Assembly (NCBI GenBank): GCA_009693435.1
Contig: SHXF01000014.1
Coordinates: 1 to 57,334, forward strand
Direction: 5' to 3'
Length of the DNA: 57,334 bases
Source: Betaproteobacteria bacterium
GTDB taxonomy: Bacteria; Pseudomonadota; Gammaproteobacteria; Burkholderiales; SG8-39
This document shows, one piece after another, positions 28,996-37,313 of the stretch; within the stretch, counting starts at the first letter, position 1, and each line of letters opens with the position of its first letter. The position numbers were made by a program, and so were the translations under genes. A model generated the notes under the pieces. The model saw only the letters and a list, made by a program, of their open reading frames with translations. It did not search any database and was not told where the DNA came from.

Positions 28996-30174
28996 TTGCG
29001 TACCGCGTCACTGGAAGCAGGCACTGCCCACGAAAGCAGATCACCGGAACTACACCCTTTGGCACATAACCCTCCTGCCGCGCGACAGATTCCCCTCTTC
29101 AAGGTCTTCATGTCCCCGGAGGATCGTCTCATGCCGGCGATCCGCGATGTCCTGTACAGCGGCCAGATTTCCGAGGGCGAGCAGGTCGAACGCTTCGAGC
29201 ATGAATTCGGCGCGTTCATCGGGCACCCGCAGGTCTTGTCGTTTTACTCCGGTACCGCTGCACTGCACACGGCCCTGATTCTCGCCGGAGTGGGCCCGGG
29301 AGACGAAGTGATCAGCACCCCGATGACCGCCGAGCCGACCAACCTTGCGATCCTTCATGCGGGCGGCATACCGGTGTGGGCTGATGTCGACCGGCTGACG
29401 GGAAATATCTCCCCTGAATCGGTCGCTGCCCGCATCACACCACGCACTCGCGCCATCATGGCAGTGCACTACGGCGGAATTCCGGTGGATATCGCCGCGC
29501 TGCGTCGCGTTGCAGAACATCATGCCATCCCGGTAATAGAGGACGCGGCCCACGCGCTGGGCGCGCGCTACGACGGCAAGCTGATCGGGCTGCACTCCGA
29601 ATACGTGATGTTTTCCCTGCAGGCCATCAAACACCTGACTACGGTGGATGGTGGCATGCTCGCCGTCCCGGACGCGGGCAAGGCGGCCCAAGGCCGGCGG
29701 GTACGCTGGTTTGGCATGGACAGAAAGGCGCCGCGGATCGACGTCGATGTGGGTGAGGTTGGCTACAAGTACCACATGAACAACGTCAATGCCGCCATTG
29801 GCTCGGTGCAACTCGCGCACATCGAGCCGGTTATCGCGCGGCATATCGACAATGGGCGCTATTTCGACGCCGCACTGCGCGGCATGGCGGGTCTGGAACT
29901 GCCGCAATGGAGCGAACGCGCTGAACCGTCCTACTGGTTTTATACCGTTCTCGCGGAGCGGCGCGATGATCTGGCGCGGTACCTCGGCGAGCGCGGCATA
30001 GGCAACTCCCTGGCGCACAAACGCAATGACATGCACAGTATTTTCTCGGCAAGCCGGCGCCAGTTGCCGGGACTGGACTGGTTTTTTTCCCGCATGCTGC
30101 ACATACCGTGCGGTTGGTGGGTGAACGGCGAGGACCGCCAGTACATCTGCGAGACGCTCAAGCGCGGCTGGTGA
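28996..30174 (+). CDS. DegT/DnrJ/EryC1/StrS-type aminotransferase (PLP), paralogue 1
   Basis: Up to 392 residues; starts at TTG 28996 or, with GGAA upstream, TTG 29059. Fold-type I sugar aminotransferase features: SGTAALHTALILAGVGPGDEV (substrate/PLP phosphate), VIEDAAHALGA (Asp contacting the PLP ring), and the Schiff-base lysine in FSLQAIKHLTTVDGG (AAA at 29629-29631). The family installs amino groups on nucleotide-linked ketosugars. It is first of three plus-strand genes. Its C-terminus (IPCGWWVNGEDRQYI) closely matches that of the next gene, so the two are duplicates. Confidence 0.88.
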   Translation: MRTASLEAGTAHESRSPELHPLAHNPPAARQIPLFKVFMSPEDRLMPAIRDVLYSGQISEGEQVERFEHEFGAFIGHPQVLSFYSGTAALHTALILAGVGPGDEVISTPMTAEPTNLAILHAGGIPVWADVDRLTGNISPESVAARITPRTRAIMAVHYGGIPVDIAALRRVAEHHAIPVIEDAAHALGARYDGKLIGLHSEYVMFSLQAIKHLTTVDGGMLAVPDAGKAAQGRRVRWFGMDRKAPRIDVDVGEVGYKYHMNNVNAAIGSVQLAHIEPVIARHIDNGRYFDAALRGMAGLELPQWSERAEPSYWFYTVLAERRDDLARYLGERGIGNSLAHKRNDMHSIFSASRRQLPGLDWFFSRMLHIPCGWWVNGEDRQYICETLKRGW

Positions 30175-30175
30175 G

Positions 30176-31297
30176 ATGAGCAGTCCGGTCCCGCTCTTCA
30201 GGGTGCACATGCCGGAAACGGCACAAGCCGCGATTGGACGGACGCTTTCCGGCGGGTACCTCGCCCAGGGCGTAAACGTGGCCGAGTTCGAACAGCTACT
30301 CGCGCGCCACCTGTCTGCCGAGCGACTGGTAGCGATCAGCGATTCCTCGGCGGCGCTCACCCTTGCCCTCTATCAGTCAGGGGTCGGTCCCGGCAATGAA
30401 GTCATCGTTTCGCCGCTCAGTTGCCTCGCCACCACCATGCCAATCGCCAACCTGTTTGCACGCCCGGCATGGTGCGATGTCGATCCTGCCACCGGCATGC
30501 CAACCGCGGAAACCGTGGCGCCGATGATCTCGGAGCGTACCCGCGCGATCCTGCTGTACCACTGGTCGGGCGACGTCGGGCCGGTGGAACCATTGCGCGA
30601 ACTCGCGCGACGCCGCGGGCTGCGACTGATAGTGGATGCGTCGGAAGCCCTTGGTGCGGAATTGCGTGGTCGTCCGCTCGGGTCGGATCATGCCGACTTC
30701 ACCGTGTATTCGTTTTCCGCAGTCCGGCAGATAACCGCCGGGGACGGCGCAGCACTGCTGGTGGACGCGGTGGCAGACTGGGAAACGCTGCGCTGGCTGC
30801 GGCGCTACGGAATACATCAACCGAGTTTCCGTCTGCCAAACGGAGACCTGAACCCCGCCAGCGACATCCCCGTCGCCGGATTCAACTTCGCGCTCAATAA
30901 TATCGCCGCCACGCTGGGGGTGGAGCAGATGCCCCACATCGAGCGCCTCCTGGCGCGCTATCGCGAGAATGGCCGCTACTTCGACGAGGCTTTATCCGGC
31001 ATCCGCGGTGCGACGCTGCTGGCGCGGCGTACCGACGCGGTCTCCGGATTCTGGACCTATTCGTTGCGCATCGAGCGGCGCGAGGCACTGCTGGCGAAAC
31101 TGCATGCCGAAGGCATCCGTTCCCAGAGACTCCACGTTCGCAATGATGCATACAGCTGCTTTGCCGCCTCTCGTCCGGACCGGCCGATGCCCGGCGTCGA
31201 CTGCTTCGATCGCGAAAATCTGTCGATTCCCTGCGGCTGGTGGGTTACGGACGAAGACAGGGAGCGCATCGCCCGTTGCATTCGCGCCGGATGGTGA
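30176..31297 (+). CDS. DegT/DnrJ/EryC1/StrS-family protein lacking the PLP lysine (paralogue 2)
   Basis: 373 residues, starting 2 nt after paralogue 1. It keeps the fold-defining parts: SDSSAALTLALYQSGVGPGNEV, LIVDASEALGA and IPCGWWVTDEDRERI. At the Schiff-base position, however, it reads YSFSAVRQITAGDGA, with Arg184 (CGG, 30725-30727) instead of Lys. GDGG is also GDGA. It therefore cannot form the normal internal aldimine. Possibilities: a non-catalytic partner of paralogue 1, a changed chemistry (ColD uses His here), or a decaying duplicate. The frame is intact with no stops. Confidence 0.85.
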   Translation: MSSPVPLFRVHMPETAQAAIGRTLSGGYLAQGVNVAEFEQLLARHLSAERLVAISDSSAALTLALYQSGVGPGNEVIVSPLSCLATTMPIANLFARPAWCDVDPATGMPTAETVAPMISERTRAILLYHWSGDVGPVEPLRELARRRGLRLIVDASEALGAELRGRPLGSDHADFTVYSFSAVRQITAGDGAALLVDAVADWETLRWLRRYGIHQPSFRLPNGDLNPASDIPVAGFNFALNNIAATLGVEQMPHIERLLARYRENGRYFDEALSGIRGATLLARRTDAVSGFWTYSLRIERREALLAKLHAEGIRSQRLHVRNDAYSCFAASRPDRPMPGVDCFDRENLSIPCGWWVTDEDRERIARCIRAGW

Positions 31298-32181
31298 CCC
31301 CGGTCGAGATCTCCGCCTGCACAGCAGGTGAGCACGCCGAACTGCTGCACCGGCTCGATGAGGAATTCATTTTCAGCCGCGGGCGGCGAGTGGGGATAGA
31401 GGCGAGGTTTCCCGAGGCCATGCGCAGCGAACAGTCTGTCCTGCTGTGCGCGCGAACGGGACACGGGATTATTGGGGGTTTGCTCCTGCGCTTTTTCGAG
31501 TGGACCGGCGCCGACAGCCTGCGCGCGCATCGCGGCGCGATGATAGGCCTGGTCTGGACCGATGCCGAGCACCGCGCACAAGGCATCGCAACTAGCCTGA
31601 TGAAATCGGCTGCTCGAGAAGCTCGGCAAAAGGGATGCGAGTTCGCAGTGCTGTGGACGGCACAGCCTGCCTTCTATGCACGGCTGGGTTGGATAGGCGC
31701 GGACTGCGGCATGCTCGGCGCGCTGGAAACAGGTGGCGAGTGGGCGAAAACGGCTGCACCGCTCGAGTCATACGACTGCGGTGACATTACCCGACTGGAA
31801 TCGCTCAGGATGATGCAACCCGGCCGCCGAGTCGGGGCGTCGGCCCTGCGTTTCGAGACCTTGTTGCCACCTGCAACGCAGAGCGAAGTTCTCCTCGAAA
31901 ACGGATCCTATGCGGTGACCGGCAATCTCGGCGATACGGGCTACGTCTACGAAATCGGCGGCACGCAAGACGGGATGCCGCGAATCTGGTCAATTCTGCG
32001 CGCGCGCTATCGCCGACTTTATCTCAACGTGCCCAAGGGCGCTGCCGCGCACCGCATGCTCGCCGCTGACCCGGCCATCCATTGGCGGGAGCAGCAACTG
32101 GCGATGTGGCTGCCCCTTGCCGACGACGCGCGCGGCTACCCCTACGACGAATGGTATGTGCCTTTTCTGGACAGAATCTAG
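31291..32181 (+). CDS. GNAT-family N-acetyltransferase
   Basis: 297 residues from ATG 31291, overlapping the aminotransferase stop (ATGGTGA). The acetyl-CoA motif A is VWTDAEHRAQGIATSLMKSAAREARQKG (about residues 89-116), followed by AVLWTAQPAFYARLGW. A second, less conserved half (about 150-297) could be another GNAT-like lobe. With two aminotransferase-family genes in front, N-acylation of an amino-sugar is the simplest role. The 3' end overlaps the opposing acyltransferase gene by 4 bp. Confidence 0.8.
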   Translation: MVTPVEISACTAGEHAELLHRLDEEFIFSRGRRVGIEARFPEAMRSEQSVLLCARTGHGIIGGLLLRFFEWTGADSLRAHRGAMIGLVWTDAEHRAQGIATSLMKSAAREARQKGCEFAVLWTAQPAFYARLGWIGADCGMLGALETGGEWAKTAAPLESYDCGDITRLESLRMMQPGRRVGASALRFETLLPPATQSEVLLENGSYAVTGNLGDTGYVYEIGGTQDGMPRIWSILRARYRRLYLNVPKGAAAHRMLAADPAIHWREQQLAMWLPLADDARGYPYDEWYVPFLDRI

Positions 32182-32765
32182 TCGCCTGGCATGCCGCCTG
32201 CGATGACGCGTCGTTCCAATTCCTCACCGAGGGCAAGCAGATTGCGATGGCGTTGGCCGATCTTTCGCACCGGCACCCCTGCGTAGCGCCCGAACGCCTC
32301 CAGATCCGACGCAACCAGGCTGAGCGCACCCACCGACACGCCTTCTTCGAGCCTGATGCCGGGCAAAAGTACCGAACCCGCGCCGATGAGCACGTGCCGT
32401 GCGAGCAACACGTCGCCGACTTCCACTTTTCGCAGGTCTGCCGGCACCGTGGGATGCGCCATCCCGATGCCGGAGAAGTCGTCGCTGCTGGAGTAGATCG
32501 CCACCCGCGAAGAGAGGCCGGAGTAGTCTCCCAGGATCACCGCACCTTCGCCGATTATCGAACTGTAGCAGCCGATATGGATGAAGCGGCCGAGGCCGAT
32601 ACCCCCCGACCCGGCGGACAAGATGCAGAAGTCATCAATGCGGCTGTAGTCGCCTATCGTGATGCCGGCGGGGTTGTAGAAGCGCGCAGCGTCGCTGATG
32701 CGCACGCTCCTGCCCACCTTCGCGAATCCCAGCGACGCTATCCCCTTCTGGTCGAGAAAGGCCAT
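32178..32765 (-). CDS. Left-handed beta-helix (hexapeptide) acyltransferase
   Basis: 195 residues from ATG 32765 (MAFLDQKGIASLGFAKVG); the frame is open to 32804. The hexapeptide-repeat region is at about 25-170 (ITIGDYSRIDDFCILSAG, IHIGCYSSIIGEGAVILGDYSG, RHVLIGAGSVLLPGIRLEEGVSVGALSLV), ending in the typical GVPVRKIGQR. Resembles galactoside/sugar O- or N-acetyltransferases. It follows the third aminotransferase by 2 bp, a pairing common in pathways for acylated 4-amino or 3-amino sugars. Confidence 0.85.
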   Translation of the reverse strand: MAFLDQKGIASLGFAKVGRSVRISDAARFYNPAGITIGDYSRIDDFCILSAGSGGIGLGRFIHIGCYSSIIGEGAVILGDYSGLSSRVAIYSSSDDFSGIGMAHPTVPADLRKVEVGDVLLARHVLIGAGSVLLPGIRLEEGVSVGALSLVASDLEAFGRYAGVPVRKIGQRHRNLLALGEELERRVIAGGMPGD

Positions 32766-32767
32766 TG

Positions 32768-33871
32768 CTAGGCTCCAGGCACTGCGGCCGCGACAGCAGC
32801 GCATATCCGCTCAAGATCACCCACCGAAAAATGCAAGTGGAACGGCAATCCGAGTATCCGGCCGGACAAGCCACGGGCCGTTGGCAATCCGTCGACGATG
32901 TCCGCTTCGCGAAATGCGGGATGCTCGCTCAGCAAAGGATAATACCAGCGGCGGGTCTCCACGCCGTGCCCGGCAAGCGATGCGGCTACTGCAGGCGGGT
33001 GGGCCCATTCCGGGAGGTGCACCGGGAATATGGTGTAGACGCCATCGGAAGGCCGCGCCTGGAACGCCAGGGCGGGACACGCGCCGCGCAATGCGGATTC
33101 GTAGCGTGCGGCCAATGCGCGCCGCCGTCCAGCGCGTCCATCCCAGGCGGCCAGCGCCGCAAGTCCGACCGCGGCGTGGTATTCACTCAGCTTGGCGTTG
33201 GTTCCCGCGACCGGGACGATTCCCGATGGCAGTTCGATGCCAAAGTTGGTCAGGCGGCGCACACATTCCGCAATGGCGGCATCCGGCGTGAGCAGGAATC
33301 CCCCCTCGCCTATGCCGAGCGATTTGGTTGCGTGCAGACTGAACACCTGGTGAACCCGCTCGCCGGCGCGCTGGTTGCCGAATGCCCCGGCGGCATCGAT
33401 CACGACCGGAATACCGCTCTCCCCGACAAACCCGTCCCAGGCTGCCGCGTCCTGCGCGCATCCGAAAGTCGCCACCGGCATGACGCAGTCGACCGCTTTC
33501 CCGCGAACCGCCGCACGTGCAATGCGCGGCGACAGCGCCCAGCTGTCCGCTTCGACATCGGCCAGCACCGGACACATGCCGGCACGCAGCACAGCCGTTG
33601 CGGTGGCGACAAAAGTCATGGCGGGCATCAGCACGCGTGCGCCGCGTCGTAGTCCGAGCGCGGCCAGCGTCAGTTCCAGCCCGAGGGTGCAGTTTGCGAC
33701 CGAGACCGTGCATCCGGGCGTCGCATCGAAGCGGGACGCGAGTTGCATTTCCAGCTCCCCGGAAAGCGGACCGAAATTGGTGTAGCGACGCGAAGCGTCG
33801 ATACGCCGCAGCCACGGCAGCAATTCCTCCGCCGTAGGCATGTCGGGAACGAGCAAGGGGATGACCGGCAT
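32768..33871 (-). CDS. DegT/DnrJ/EryC1/StrS-type sugar aminotransferase (paralogue 3)
   Basis: 367 residues. Features: SVANCTLGLELTLAALGLRRGARVLMPAMTF, VVIDAAGAFG (ring-contacting Asp) and the intact PLP lysine in FSLHATKSLGIGEGG. Unlike the two plus-strand paralogues its C-terminus does not carry the IPCGWW motif, so it is a separate lineage. Likely makes the amino-sugar acylated by the next gene (2-bp gap). Starts 14 bp after the fourth OGT-like gene. Confidence 0.9.
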   Translation of the reverse strand: MPVIPLLVPDMPTAEELLPWLRRIDASRRYTNFGPLSGELEMQLASRFDATPGCTVSVANCTLGLELTLAALGLRRGARVLMPAMTFVATATAVLRAGMCPVLADVEADSWALSPRIARAAVRGKAVDCVMPVATFGCAQDAAAWDGFVGESGIPVVIDAAGAFGNQRAGERVHQVFSLHATKSLGIGEGGFLLTPDAAIAECVRRLTNFGIELPSGIVPVAGTNAKLSEYHAAVGLAALAAWDGRAGRRRALAARYESALRGACPALAFQARPSDGVYTIFPVHLPEWAHPPAVAASLAGHGVETRRWYYPLLSEHPAFREADIVDGLPTARGLSGRILGLPFHLHFSVGDLERICAAVAAAVPGA

Positions 33872-33885
33872 TCAGGACTCACTTG

Positions 33886-35583
33886 TCAGGGCGTGGAGCA
33901 CCACGTGCGCCACAACGCGCGATAGCATTTTTCCAGTTCGTGCGCAATCGATGCCGCGTCATGGAAGGGTGCTCGGCGGAACTGATCGCGCAAACCGCTG
34001 CGCAGCGCAGCAAGCTCGTCAATTCTTTCCGCCCAGTATCTTCCAATCTGCACGTATTCCTCCGTACTGGCCGCGACGAACTGGGGCAATCCCGCGCTCT
34101 TCACCATCATCGTTCCGCAGCGCGACAGCGGCGCGCGCCCTTCCAGGGTAATCACCGGGACCCCCATCCACAATGCGTGCAGCGTGGTGGTGCCGCCGTT
34201 GTATGGAAACGGATCGAGCGCGATATCCACCCGATGGTGCAGTCGCGCGAATGTTTCGATATCCCTGTGGCCGAGAATCTCGATGCGTTCGGACGCCACG
34301 CCTCGCGCGGCGTAACGTTGATGGATCAGTGCACGCATTTCGGGGGAATCGCCATTTTCGACCATCATCAGCAGACGCGATTGCGGAATATCGTTGAGCA
34401 GCCGTGACCAGACGTCGAGCACCTCATCATTGATCTTCGGGTATGAGTTGAACGAGCCAAACGTCAGGGCGCGGCTTTTCGCCGCCGGAAGCGCCGACAA
34501 CTCGATCTCGGGCTGATATGGCCTGAAGCAGATGCAGCAAGCCGGCATGCGGATCAATTTCTCGCTCTGCAGCGCTTCCGTCATGCCCGCGGGGTCGAGC
34601 AGGGAATCGGTAATCCGGTATTCCATGGCGGGCAATCCGGTCGTGCCGAGGTAGCCCATGTAGGTGAGCTGCACAGGCGCGGGTCGCCGCGAAAACGCCG
34701 GCAGCCTGTGACCGAAGGTGTGGCCGGACAGGTCGATCAGGACGTCGATCTCGTCACGTCGTATCAGTCCCGCGAATTCGTCGTCATCAAGGTGCGCAAC
34801 GCTGCGCCAGGCGGCTGCCAGGGCATGCAGTCGCTCGCTGATCCGATCAGTGGCCGGCGAGTTATGGTAGAGAAACACCGGATACAGCGCGCGGTCATGC
34901 TTTTCGAACAGCGACTCGACGAAATAGGCAACCGAATGCGCCCTGAAATCTGCCGATACATATCCCAATCGTAGCGGACGATCGGCATCCCGCGAGCGCG
35001 CAGGCGCGGGTAGCGGATTTGCCGTGCAGCAGGCTCGCGCCCACGCTTCGCATTCGGCAAGCACGGTTGCGGGATCACGCTGCGGCAGGTAATTCAGCAT
35101 GCAGATCAGGCTGCTCCAGGCGGCTCCAAGATCCGGCTTTTCACGAATAGCGCGTCGATAACTGGCTTCTGCCTCGTGCAGCCTGCCCAGTTCGAACTGG
35201 CACAGGCCCAGGTTGTACCAACCCTCAGCGAATGCCGGCTCGGCCGCCACCGCGTCCTGCAGGCAGGCGAGCGCCGCTGTGACGCGGCCCGAGCCCTTGA
35301 GCGACGTGGCAAGATTCGACAACAAGGCTGGCGTGGGCGGCATGATTTCTCGGGCCCGGCCATAGAGATCACTTGCCTCATCGTATTGCCGGCTGGCGAG
35401 GCAAAGCGCGGCCAACTCGATCAGCGCTGCGAGTTCGCCGGGCCGCTGTTCCAGTTCGATCCGATACAGTCGCGCGGCTTCGTTGGCATCGGTCTCAGAC
35501 GCAGCCTTGCGCGCCATTTCCAGAAAAGAGTGCTGCACAGCCGGCTTGCCCCCCCACCAACGACCGATCAGCGACTTGAGCAT
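33886..35583 (-). CDS. TPR/O-GlcNAc transferase (SPINDLY, GT41)-like protein 4
   Basis: 565 residues from ATG 35583, which shares its A with the stop of the preceding gene (TAATG). TPRs at about 20-165. The GT41 N-lobe begins at residue 204 (LRLGYVSADFRAHS, with the conserved His216), then DVLIDLSGHTFGHRLPAF and PVQLTYMGYLGTTG. The C-lobe has FGSFNSYPKINDEVLDVW, with the nucleotide-binding Lys, and LDPFPYNGGTTTLHALWMGVP. Family members add GlcNAc-like sugars to Ser/Thr of cytosolic proteins. All recognisable catalytic motifs are present. Confidence 0.88.
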   Translation of the reverse strand: MLKSLIGRWWGGKPAVQHSFLEMARKAASETDANEAARLYRIELEQRPGELAALIELAALCLASRQYDEASDLYGRAREIMPPTPALLSNLATSLKGSGRVTAALACLQDAVAAEPAFAEGWYNLGLCQFELGRLHEAEASYRRAIREKPDLGAAWSSLICMLNYLPQRDPATVLAECEAWARACCTANPLPAPARSRDADRPLRLGYVSADFRAHSVAYFVESLFEKHDRALYPVFLYHNSPATDRISERLHALAAAWRSVAHLDDDEFAGLIRRDEIDVLIDLSGHTFGHRLPAFSRRPAPVQLTYMGYLGTTGLPAMEYRITDSLLDPAGMTEALQSEKLIRMPACCICFRPYQPEIELSALPAAKSRALTFGSFNSYPKINDEVLDVWSRLLNDIPQSRLLMMVENGDSPEMRALIHQRYAARGVASERIEILGHRDIETFARLHHRVDIALDPFPYNGGTTTLHALWMGVPVITLEGRAPLSRCGTMMVKSAGLPQFVAASTEEYVQIGRYWAERIDELAALRSGLRDQFRRAPFHDAASIAHELEKCYRALWRTWCSTP

Positions 35584-37313
35584 TACGCGGGCCGCACGGC
35601 GCGATCCACGGAAACGGCAGCACACCAATCCCGCCAGACCTGTCGATAGACCCATTCGAGATCGCGCACAAAGCCAGGACCGTCCACCAGGGGGGACCGT
35701 GCGAATTGCGACGGCAATAGCGAGCGGATCTTCTTCAGCATTTGCGGGTCGCGCGCCAGCGCAACCGCCTTGGCCACGTACTCGTCGCCGCTGTTTGCGA
35801 TCAACTCGTTCAGGCCCACGGCGGAGAGCAGGCTGAATCCTGCGCGGGACTGGAAAACCTCCCCGCAAAGCGTCAGCACCGGCACACCCAGCCACAAGCT
35901 TTCACAGGTAGTGCCGCCACCGTTGCATGGATAGGCGTCCAGCGCCAGGTCGATCTCCTGGTGCAGCGCGCGAAATCGCTCCTGAGGCAGACGGTCGTAA
36001 AACGCAATGCGATCCGCTGCGACGCCATGGGCGGAAAAAATGTCCAGCAGTCGCTGCCGCGCCGACCCGGCGGGGATGGTGGCAAGCACCAGCCGGGAAT
36101 CGGGCGCATCGCGAAGGATTCGCGCCCACAGGACGATCAACGGCGGCTGCAACTTCACGACATTGTTCATGGAACCGAAGGTGGCGCCGCCGGTATCCCG
36201 CGCCGCGCGTGTCGATTGGATGTGCCCAGGCGGCTGGAAGCACCACAGGCTGTGCGGCAGTCGCAGGAGCCGCTCGCGGTAGCGCGCGTCGCTCGGGCCG
36301 GGCGGGTCCGCAAAATTATCTGTTATACGGTAGTCCATGGCGCTCATCCCGGTGGTGTTGGGATAACCGAGGTAGGTGATTTGCAGCGGCGCGGGTTTGC
36401 GCGCGAATACAAGCAGGCGGTTACCGCGCGTGTGTCCGGAGAGGTCGACCAGCAGGTCGATGGCGTCGGCCTGGATGAGCGCTGCCGACGCGTCGTCATC
36501 GAGATCCGCTATTTCGCGCCAGGTAACACCCTCGGCGAGAGCGCCACCCGCTTGCCTGGGTTTTACTGAATTGGAATAGCAGAATACGCGAAAGTGCGCG
36601 GGATCCGCGTACGCCAGCAGCGGTTGAATGAAACTGGCTGCGACATGACCGAGAAAGTCGGCGCTGACGTATCCGATTCGCAATACACGATCCGGATCGG
36701 GAACGTTTGCGTGCAACCGGTTTCGTGCAAGCGGTTCGGCGAACCGATCCGCCCACTCGCGGTGCTCCCTCTCAACCTCGCCCGGCGAGAGTCCGTGGCA
36801 GAAAGTCAGGGAAAACAGGAGTGAACTGCGCGCATCGCCGTGGGCGGGATCGAGATCGAGTACGCGCCGAAACTCCGCGACGGCCGCCTCGGCTTCGCCG
36901 CGCGACAAATACGTCAGCGCGAGGTTGTAGCGTATGCCCGGATTGTCGGGCGCGATCTCGACCGCGCGCCGGTAGAACCGCACCGCATCGTCAAGCGCAT
37001 CGCGCTCGTGGGCGAGATTGCCAAGATAGACGTGCGCCGCCACGTCCTGTGGCGAGAGCCGGGTCGCTTCCGCGAAAGCGCTAGCGGCATCGGCAGCGCG
37101 TCCGAGCGCGCGGTACGTCAATCCAAGTTCATTCCATACCGCGAAATCGGATGGCGCGAGTTCGCCCAGCGAAATGAGGCGGGAGAGCGCATTCTCGGGT
37201 CTTCCGCCGAGGCGTTCGGAAGCCGCTTCGTCAAGCAGTCGGTTCACTTGCAAGTCCACCTGCGGCCGGCGACGACGCTGTCCGAATAACTGGTCGAACA
37301 GGCGATCAAGCAC
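35583..37313 (-). CDS. TPR/O-GlcNAc transferase (SPINDLY, GT41)-like protein 3
   Basis: 576 residues with a GTG start behind a strong GGGGGAGG site, overlapping the previous stop by 8 nt. Three to four TPRs (about 25-165). N-lobe: LRIGYVSADFLGHVAASF and IDLLVDLSGHTRGNRLLVF. C-lobe: FGSMNNVVKLQPPLIVLW (Lys kept) and LDAYPCNGGGTTCESLWLGVPVLT. Same architecture as its three neighbours but clearly diverged, so substrate or acceptor may differ. Confidence 0.88.
   Translation of the reverse strand: MLDRLFDQLFGQRRRRPQVDLQVNRLLDEAASERLGGRPENALSRLISLGELAPSDFAVWNELGLTYRALGRAADAASAFAEATRLSPQDVAAHVYLGNLAHERDALDDAVRFYRRAVEIAPDNPGIRYNLALTYLSRGEAEAAVAEFRRVLDLDPAHGDARSSLLFSLTFCHGLSPGEVEREHREWADRFAEPLARNRLHANVPDPDRVLRIGYVSADFLGHVAASFIQPLLAYADPAHFRVFCYSNSVKPRQAGGALAEGVTWREIADLDDDASAALIQADAIDLLVDLSGHTRGNRLLVFARKPAPLQITYLGYPNTTGMSAMDYRITDNFADPPGPSDARYRERLLRLPHSLWCFQPPGHIQSTRAARDTGGATFGSMNNVVKLQPPLIVLWARILRDAPDSRLVLATIPAGSARQRLLDIFSAHGVAADRIAFYDRLPQERFRALHQEIDLALDAYPCNGGGTTCESLWLGVPVLTLCGEVFQSRAGFSLLSAVGLNELIANSGDEYVAKAVALARDPQMLKKIRSLLPSQFARSPLVDGPGFVRDLEWVYRQVWRDWCAAVSVDRAVRPA

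Noticed and set aside
35584..35895. 104-residue N-terminal extension of OGT-like protein 4
   Set aside because: Lies entirely inside the preceding OGT gene in another frame; the TAATG overlap gives the natural start.
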